DNA of 6,046 bases. Source: Actinomycetes bacterium (GTDB lineage Bacteria; Actinomycetota; Actinomycetes; S36-B12; UBA10799). Position 1 is the stretch's first letter, and each line of letters opens with the position of its first letter. Below the pieces are notes generated by a model. That model was given only the letters and a program-made list of their open reading frames with translations, made no database searches and was not told where the DNA came from. The translations under genes were made by a program, and so were the position numbers. This document shows, one piece after another, positions 1 through 4,328 of this stretch. The DNA lies in NCBI GenBank assembly GCA_029779995.1, contig JAKOZM010000481.1, positions 1 through 6,046 of the forward strand. The letters run 5' to 3'.

Positions 1-1
1 G

Positions 2-829
2 GACCAGAACGTCTACATCTGGGGCTTCGGCACGGTCAACGCCAGCAACATCGCTCTCGGCGTGACCTTCGGACTCGCCATCCTGCTCATCGGCACCGGT
101 GCCATCCACTGGTCGAAGAAGCTGATGAACGAGAAGGAAGAAGTCCAGATGCGGCACTCGCTGGCCTCCACCCCGCAGGATCGGGAGTCTGCGATCGAAG
201 CTTTCGACACCTACTCGGCCGACTCCGGGTTCGCCCAGCGCCCCGTGATCCGTCGGTCGTTGATCACCGCGATGGCGTTGTTCCCCATCCCAATGGTCGT
301 CATGCTGCGTGACCTGGGGCCCCTGCCCGGCACGGTGCTGCGCGAGACGCTGTGGCAGAAGGGGTCCCGCATCGTCATCGATCCCACCGAGCGCCCGGTG
401 CGTCCCTCGGATCTACCCATCGGTGGGCTGATCTCGGCCATGCCGGCCGATCTGCCGGAGGTCCAGCACGAAGAGGGCAACCTCAATGCGCGCGCGAAGG
501 CCGCGATCATCCTGGTCCGCATGGAGCCACAGGAGATCGTCTCCCAGCAGGGCGAGAACTGGGACTACGGAGGCATCCTCGCCTTCTCGAAGATCTGCAC
601 CCACGTGGGCTGTCCGATTGCGCTTTACGAGCAACGGTCGCATCATTTGTTGTGTCCCTGTCACCAGTCGACGTTTGATCTGGCTGACTCCGGCAACGTC
701 GTGTTCGGGCCTGCGGCGCGCCGGTTACCGCAACTACCAATAACGATTGATCCCGAAGGGTTCCTCGTCGCCGTAGACGGCTTCGCGGAACCTGTGGGTC
801 CGAGCTTCTGGGAGCGTGGCGACGCATGA
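2..829 (+). CDS. qcrA: Cytochrome bc1 (bcc) complex Rieske iron-sulfur subunit, 5'-truncated by window edge
   Basis: This Rieske [2Fe-2S] subunit of the menaquinol:cytochrome c reductase passes electrons from quinol oxidised at QcrB to the c haems of QcrC. The frame is open from base 2 with no start, so the beginning lies upstream; the GTG at 62 falls inside a membrane helix and is not the real start. The 275 residues seen contain a hydrophobic helix (about 17-38), a polar stretch, and a second helix (about 86-102) directly after a twin arginine (R84-R85). The Rieske domain follows. Cluster ligands are visible as CTHVGC (C199, H201; disulfide C204) and CPCH (C218, H221; disulfide C220), then a GPA loop in FGPAARRLPQLPI. 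Actinobacterial QcrA usually has three N-terminal helices, so the missing part should hold the first. The stop overlaps the qcrB start (ATGA), implying coupled translation. Family assignment is secure. Confidence 0.97.
   Translation, partial: DQNVYIWGFGTVNASNIALGVTFGLAILLIGTGAIHWSKKLMNEKEEVQMRHSLASTPQDRESAIEAFDTYSADSGFAQRPVIRRSLITAMALFPIPMVVMLRDLGPLPGTVLRETLWQKGSRIVIDPTERPVRPSDLPIGGLISAMPADLPEVQHEEGNLNARAKAAIILVRMEPQEIVSQQGENWDYGGILAFSKICTHVGCPIALYEQRSHHLLCPCHQSTFDLADSGNVVFGPAARRLPQLPITIDPEGFLVAVDGFAEPVGPSFWERGDA
245..310 (+). other. Tat-type signal and third transmembrane helix of QcrA
   Basis: The codons at 251-256 encode Arg-Arg in the context VIRRSLI. A hydrophobic run (ITAMALFPIPMVVML) follows, then the Rieske domain. 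In actinobacterial Rieske proteins the last of three helices is known to be inserted by the Tat pathway, because the folded iron-sulfur domain must cross the membrane, while the earlier helices use Sec. The motif seen fits that arrangement. The hydrophobic run is broken by two prolines, which fits a weakly hydrophobic Tat segment. Sequence motif only. Confidence 0.75.
810..814 (+). promoter_or_regulatory. Ribosome binding site of qcrB inside qcrA
   Basis: GGGAG lies 11 nt before the qcrB ATG at 826. The spacing is slightly long, but with the ATGA overlap, ribosomes finishing qcrA could also restart here. Confidence 0.5.
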
Positions 830-2517
830 GCGCAACCGTCAAAACCGCAGGCAAGACGGTCGGCTGGGTCGACGACCGGCTGGCATCGAGCAATTTCCTC
901 AAGCGCAGCATGGGCAAAGTCTTTCCTGAGCACTGGTCCTTCATGCTCGGTGAGATCGCCCTGTACAGCTTCATCGTGGTTCTGCTCTCTGGTACCTACC
1001 TGACGCTGTTCTTCAAGCCATCGATGATCGAGATCGTCTACAACGGCTCCTACGTGCCGCTGAAGGGCGTGGAAATGTCGGAGGCCTACGCCTCCACCCT
1101 GGACATCTCCTTCGACATCAGGGGCGGCCTGCTGATGCGCCAGGTCCACCACTGGTCGGCGCTGTTCTTCATCGCCGCCATTTCGGTCCACCTGTGCCGC
1201 GTCTTCTTCACCGGCGCCTTCCGCAAGCCCCGTGAGATGAACTGGGTCATCGGCGTCGGGCTGCTCACGATGGCCCTGCTCGCCGGTTTCGCGGGTTACT
1301 CGCTGCCCGACGACCTGCTCTCCGGCACCGGCCTTCGCATCGCGCAGGGCATCATGTTGTCGATCCCCCTTGTCGGCACCTACCTGAGCTTCTTCGTCTT
1401 CGGCGGAGAGTTCCCCGGAACTGACTTCGTGAGCCGGCTTTACGCGGTGCATATCCTCGTGGTTCCGGGTTTGATCCTGGCGCTGCTGACTGCGCACCTG
1501 ATCATGGTCTGGTACCAGAAGCACACCCAGTTCCCCGGCCCCGGCCGCACGAACGACAACGTGGTGGGCTACCGCCTGATGCCGATTTACATGGCCAAGG
1601 CAGGCGGCTTCTTCTTCATCGTTTTCGGCGTCATCACACTCATCTCGGGTCTGGTCACGATCAACCCGATCTGGCTGTACGGTCCGTACACACCCGACCA
1701 GGTGACCGCGGGTTCCCAGCCGGACTGGTACATCGGCTGGCTCGAGGGCGCGCTACGCATGATGCCCAACGTCGAATGGAACATCTTCGGGTACACGCTG
1801 AGCCTGAACATCCTGGTCCCGGCCGCGATCGTGCCCGGCATCATCTTCACCATCATGGGTCTGTACCCGTGGATCGAGCAGTGGGCAACCGGCGACAAGT
1901 CGGAGCATCACCTGCTCGACCGGCCCCGCAACGCCCCCGTTCGCACCGCCCTCGGAGCGATGGCCCTGACGTTCTACATCCTGCTGTGGGTCGGTGGTGG
2001 TAATGACCTGATAGCCGCGTTCTTCGACCTGTCGATCAACTCGATCACGTGGATCCTGCGCTTTGCGATCTTCATCGTGCCGCCGCTGGTGTTCGTGGCC
2101 ACAAAACGGATCTGTCTGGGTCTGCAGCGCCGCGACCGTGACAAGTTGCTACACGGCTTCGAGACAGGCAACATCCTGCGCCTGCCACATGGCGAATTCA
2201 TCGAGATCCACGCCCCGGTTTCCGCGGAGGAGCGTGCGGTTCTCATGGCCAAGCCAAACCGGCCGCCGCTGCCGGCTGTCGAGGAGGTCGACGAGAACGG
2301 TGTGGCCATGCCTGGTGCCCGCGCCGCGCGGCTGCGCACCAAGTTGTCCCACTTCTTCTACGCCGACGACATCCCGCTCCCAACGCGGGAGGAACTCGAG
2401 GCCGCAGAGGCACACCTGCGTCACGAGGTGGAAGAAGCCGCGCCTGTCGTGGATGAGGATCGGCGACTGGTCCCGGCCCACGACGGCAGCGTGCTGCACG
2501 ATCCTGCCAACGACTAG
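826..2517 (+). CDS. qcrB: Cytochrome bc1 (bcc) complex cytochrome b subunit
   Basis: This 563-residue membrane subunit carries haems bL and bH and the quinol oxidation and reduction sites. About nine hydrophobic helices are visible, near 43-63, 109-127, 139-158, 176-193, 206-229, 258-279, 325-346, 376-398 and 406-427. Haem ligands are H108 and H122 (spacing 14) and H209 and H224 (spacing 15, as in cytochrome b6-type proteins rather than the 14 of mitochondrial b). The PEWY quinol-site motif appears as PDWY (299-302), a common actinobacterial form. The b6 and subunit-IV halves are fused in one chain. After the last helix is a cytoplasmic tail of about 135 residues, with a conserved-looking part (LGLQRRDRDKLLHGFETG, then LPHGEFIEIHAP) and a variable acidic end. 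Length and layout match actinobacterial QcrB (about 545-560). It starts inside the qcrA stop and is followed by a terminator, so it is last in the operon. Confidence 0.98.
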   Translation: MSATVKTAGKTVGWVDDRLASSNFLKRSMGKVFPEHWSFMLGEIALYSFIVVLLSGTYLTLFFKPSMIEIVYNGSYVPLKGVEMSEAYASTLDISFDIRGGLLMRQVHHWSALFFIAAISVHLCRVFFTGAFRKPREMNWVIGVGLLTMALLAGFAGYSLPDDLLSGTGLRIAQGIMLSIPLVGTYLSFFVFGGEFPGTDFVSRLYAVHILVVPGLILALLTAHLIMVWYQKHTQFPGPGRTNDNVVGYRLMPIYMAKAGGFFFIVFGVITLISGLVTINPIWLYGPYTPDQVTAGSQPDWYIGWLEGALRMMPNVEWNIFGYTLSLNILVPAAIVPGIIFTIMGLYPWIEQWATGDKSEHHLLDRPRNAPVRTALGAMALTFYILLWVGGGNDLIAAFFDLSINSITWILRFAIFIVPPLVFVATKRICLGLQRRDRDKLLHGFETGNILRLPHGEFIEIHAPVSAEERAVLMAKPNRPPLPAVEEVDENGVAMPGARAARLRTKLSHFFYADDIPLPTREELEAAEAHLRHEVEEAAPVVDEDRRLVPAHDGSVLHDPAND

Positions 2518-2525
2518 GTGGTCAA

Positions 2526-2571
2526 CGCGTCGAAGGCCCCGCTCCCCTACAGGAGCGGGGCCTTTGACGTG
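2526..2571 (+). terminator. Hairpin terminator after qcrB
   Basis: A perfect 13-bp inverted repeat (2533-2545 with 2552-2564, arms AAGGCCCCGCTCC/GGAGCGGGGCCTT) surrounds a 6-nt loop. The stem extends outward to 2526/2571, giving 20 bp with two G-T pairs. It begins 8 nt after the qcrB stop. Only three T follow the core arm, and they lie at the stem base, so it lacks a classical U-tract; such stems are common as actinobacterial terminators. Confidence 0.88.
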
Positions 2572-2810
2572 GGCGGCCAACCGCTTTCTGTGCCGGAGGT
2601 CATAGGCGTTCGGTGCAAGGGTTCGTCAATGTCGGCCGCGACACCCCGAACCGATGCCCACCAGACCAACCCCTGGGCACGAGGCGAACGGATTGCCATG
2701 GTCGAGGCAGTCACGGTGGGACTGGCGCACACGCCCACGCATGTGTGAGCCCGGATGCCGTCGGAGCTGCTAACCCGGTGGGAGGCCAGGTGCGCACTCA
2801 AGACCGACAG
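2572..2810. other. Intergenic stretch without a convincing gene
   Basis: Between the qcrB terminator and the acetyltransferase promoter I find no supported gene on either strand. The short open frames here either run through the terminator or overlap the next gene, lack a ribosome binding site, and resemble no family. I see no tRNA cloverleaf. One nested inverted repeat is present (2620-2652, listed separately). Confidence 0.6.
2620..2652. repeat. Nested inverted repeat (possible RNA hairpin)
   Basis: The outer arms GGTTCG (2620-2625) and CGAACC (2647-2652) pair perfectly. Inside them TGTCG (2630-2634) pairs with CGACA (2639-2643) around a GCCG loop, leaving an internal loop of 4 and 3 nt. 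It could be a secondary terminator, an RNA structure or an operator; the sequence does not decide. Confidence 0.45.
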
Positions 2811-2816
2811 TAGGGT
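2811..2816 (+). promoter_or_regulatory. Likely -10 box of a leaderless promoter for the acetyltransferase gene
   Basis: TAGGGT fits the actinobacterial TANNNT -10 consensus and ends exactly 6 nt before the ATG at 2823. Transcription starting at the usual distance would therefore begin on the A of the start codon. No clear -35 hexamer is seen 16-18 nt upstream. The alternative reading is that AGGG (2812-2815) serves as a weak ribosome binding site. Confidence 0.5.
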
Positions 2817-2822
2817 CAAGGC

Positions 2823-3380
2823 ATGTCCGAGATGCGCGACCGCATGCGGGGCGGCGACCTGTACCTCGCCGACGATCCGCAGTTGCGGGCCGACAACCTG
2901 CGCGCCCAGGGCCTGCTCGAGCAATACAACGCGACTCGCGCCCATGAAGGGCAGCGGCGCCGCACGATCCTGCACCAACTGCTCGGATCCTGCGGTGACG
3001 GCGTCACGATCCTGCCGCCCCTGCGCGCAGACTATGGGCAGTACATCCACATCGGTGAGGGCACGTTCATCAACTACGACTGCATCCTGCTTGACGTTGC
3101 GGTGATCCGCATCGGAGCCAACTGCCAGATCGCGCCCCGGGTATCGATCCTCGCCGCCACCCACCCCGTGGAGCCACACCCACGGGCGTTGGGCTGGGAA
3201 TCAGGGGCGCCAGTCACCATCGGCGACAACGTCTGGCTCGGAGCGGGTGTCATCGTGCTGCCAGGGGTCACCATCGGCGACAACTCAGTGATCGGCGCTG
3301 GTGCGGTGGTCACCAACGACATCCCCGCGGATGTGGTTGCCTTCGGAAACCCGGCCCGCATCATCCGTCGCGTGAGCTGA
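2823..3380 (+). CDS. maa: Maltose/galactoside O-acetyltransferase family enzyme (left-handed beta-helix)
   Basis: This 185-residue cytoplasmic enzyme belongs to the family that moves an acetyl group from acetyl-CoA to the 6-hydroxyl of sugars such as maltose, glucose or galactosides. The N-terminal helical cap (1-57, with the family-typical MRGGDLYLADDPQL and a LLEQYNAT segment) is the maltose acetyltransferase domain. It is followed by hexapeptide-repeat coils from about 73 to 175 (for example VTIGDNVWLGAGVIVLPG and VTIGDNSVIGAG). The probable catalytic His is H114 in ATHPVEP, with N84 in FINYDC at the matching active-site Asn. The ending GNPARIIR is the usual C-terminal signature, and the length is close to the 180-205 residues of the family. 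ATG 2823 is chosen because the N-terminal cap starts right there and a -10-like box sits 6 nt upstream. Substrate specificity cannot be read from sequence, so the gene symbol marks family, not proven activity. Confidence 0.92.
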   Translation: MSEMRDRMRGGDLYLADDPQLRADNLRAQGLLEQYNATRAHEGQRRRTILHQLLGSCGDGVTILPPLRADYGQYIHIGEGTFINYDCILLDVAVIRIGANCQIAPRVSILAATHPVEPHPRALGWESGAPVTIGDNVWLGAGVIVLPGVTIGDNSVIGAGAVVTNDIPADVVAFGNPARIIRRVS

Positions 3381-3411
3381 CGCAGCGCCTCAAGTTCTGG
3401 TGTGACCGTGC

Positions 3412-3440
3412 CGATGGGGCGATGGGTCGCGATGATCATC
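3412..3440. repeat. Short direct repeat and palindrome in the spacer before the exported gene pair
   Basis: CGATGGG occurs at 3412-3418 and 3420-3426, and a perfect 10-bp palindrome GATGATCATC lies at 3431-3440, about 20 nt before the ribosome binding site. This could be a regulator site, but it is short and unrelated to any operator I recognise. I see no clear -10/-35 pair in this 90-nt spacer, so transcription may partly come from the acetyltransferase gene. Confidence 0.25.
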
Positions 3441-3457
3441 ACGCACCCAGGTTCGCG

Positions 3458-3463
3458 AGGAGG
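3458..3463 (+). promoter_or_regulatory. Strong ribosome binding site fixing the start at 3471
   Basis: AGGAGG, a perfect Shine-Dalgarno sequence, sits 7 nt before ATG 3471. The in-frame GTG at 3402 has no such site and would put about 23 polar residues ahead of the signal peptide, so 3471 is preferred. Confidence 0.85.
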
Positions 3464-3470
3464 GGCGGAT

Positions 3471-4328
3471 ATGGGCATCGCAGCCGGTGGACACAGCGGG
3501 GCCGCCAGAGTCGCCCTCATCGGCACTACCGCCGGGGTTCTCGTCCTCGCAGTGATCGCAGCCAGCAGTGTCACGGGCGTTGTCGCAGCCACGACACAAG
3601 CGCAAGCGATGACGGCCACCGCAGTCATCCAAGCACCTCCCGACGCCACGTGGTACGGCCAGATGACAGCCAGCACCATCTGCGACATGCTCCCCGGCTG
3701 TGTCAGCGCCAGCCCGACCCCGAAGGGATATCGGATGACGCTCGAAGGGGCCATCCCCGGCCTCGGAGAGATCCAACAGGATGTGATCGCCACGATCACC
3801 AAGCAGGTCCCTCCCCGCTTGCTGCGGCTGCGGCTGTCCTCGCAGTCCGGCTACGGCTCCCTCGCAGCCACCACTGACATCGCCTTGTCCCCCAAAGGGA
3901 AGAAGGCGACCACCCTGACCGTCACAGTGAAGAAGGCAGCCGGCACCGGAGCCCTGGGCAGCATCATGCTGCCGTTCTTCGCCACCCGCCTGCAGCCTGG
4001 GGTCAGTGCCTACGGTCAGGATCTCAACCAGCAACGGCGCGACTCAGGCATCGCGGTGAGAGCCACCAGCCGCCCCGTCGGCGCCCGACGGGTGCTGAAG
4101 GTCCAGGTGTCGCTGAAGAACCCCTTGGTCCAGCCAACCCCACTGGCTAGCGGCAAAGCCCGTGTCACCAACCGCAAGGGCGCTGTCCTATGCACGGCGA
4201 AGATCACCAGATCCGCCGGGAAGTGCCGTTATCGACATGGGCCCAAGAAACCCCGGGTCATCGTCACAGGTTCCTATTCCAGCGGTTTCCCGATCTGGCA
4301 CGCCACAACGGCGAGGGCAGCCAAATGA
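3471..4328 (+). CDS. Exported protein with CoxG-like SRPBCC domain and C-terminal Ig-like domain
   Basis: This is a 285-residue protein that I do not recognise as a named gene. Residues 1-46 form a signal peptide: a short N-terminus with one Arg (R13), a hydrophobic core (14-40), and a likely cut after AQA (44-46). Residues about 48-188 read like the CoxG branch of the SRPBCC/START-like fold: a first strand with an APP turn (AVIQAPPDATW), LPGC at 74-77 where CoxG proteins have IPGC, a GYRMTLEG strand, a KQVPPRLLRLRL segment, LAATTDIALSP, TTLTVTV, and a long C-terminal helix (about 158-188). Such folds bind hydrophobic ligands and are normally cytoplasmic. Residues about 192-282 look like a bacterial Ig-like domain with a likely C241-C252 disulfide and the late-strand pattern VIVTGSYSSG. 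The stop overlaps the lipoprotein start (ATGA). The export signal is clear; the SRPBCC assignment is by pattern and moderate. Function unknown. Confidence 0.8.
   Translation: MGIAAGGHSGAARVALIGTTAGVLVLAVIAASSVTGVVAATTQAQAMTATAVIQAPPDATWYGQMTASTICDMLPGCVSASPTPKGYRMTLEGAIPGLGEIQQDVIATITKQVPPRLLRLRLSSQSGYGSLAATTDIALSPKGKKATTLTVTVKKAAGTGALGSIMLPFFATRLQPGVSAYGQDLNQQRRDSGIAVRATSRPVGARRVLKVQVSLKNPLVQPTPLASGKARVTNRKGAVLCTAKITRSAGKCRYRHGPKKPRVIVTGSYSSGFPIWHATTARAAK
4313..4317 (+). promoter_or_regulatory. Ribosome binding site of the lipoprotein gene
   Basis: GAGGG lies 7 nt before ATG 4325, inside the end of the preceding gene. With the ATGA overlap it supports coupled expression of the two exported proteins and confirms the start. 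Confidence 0.7.

Noticed and set aside
661..1524. Long minus-strand open frame (287 codons) opposite qcrA/qcrB
   Set aside because: It lies antisense to securely identified genes. Its product is rich in Arg, Gln, Glu, Asp and Gly, as expected from reading GC-rich coding DNA backwards, and it matches no family.
2620..2652. GGTTCG near 2620, considered as a tRNA T-arm
   Set aside because: The pattern lacks the following A and the paired 3' acceptor arm, and no anticodon arm or D-arm can be drawn around it.
2518..2748. Small open frame starting GTG directly after the qcrB stop
   Set aside because: It reads straight through the terminator hairpin, has no ribosome binding site or recognisable domain, and its composition does not look coding.
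3402..3470. Upstream GTG start for the SRPBCC/Ig protein
   Set aside because: It has no Shine-Dalgarno and adds residues ahead of the signal peptide, while ATG 3471 has a perfect AGGAGG at 7 nt.
3471..4328. Role in carbon monoxide dehydrogenase maturation, suggested by CoxG resemblance
   Set aside because: No coxM, coxS, coxL or other cox genes are in the window, and the protein carries an export signal, whereas CO dehydrogenase maturation is cytoplasmic.
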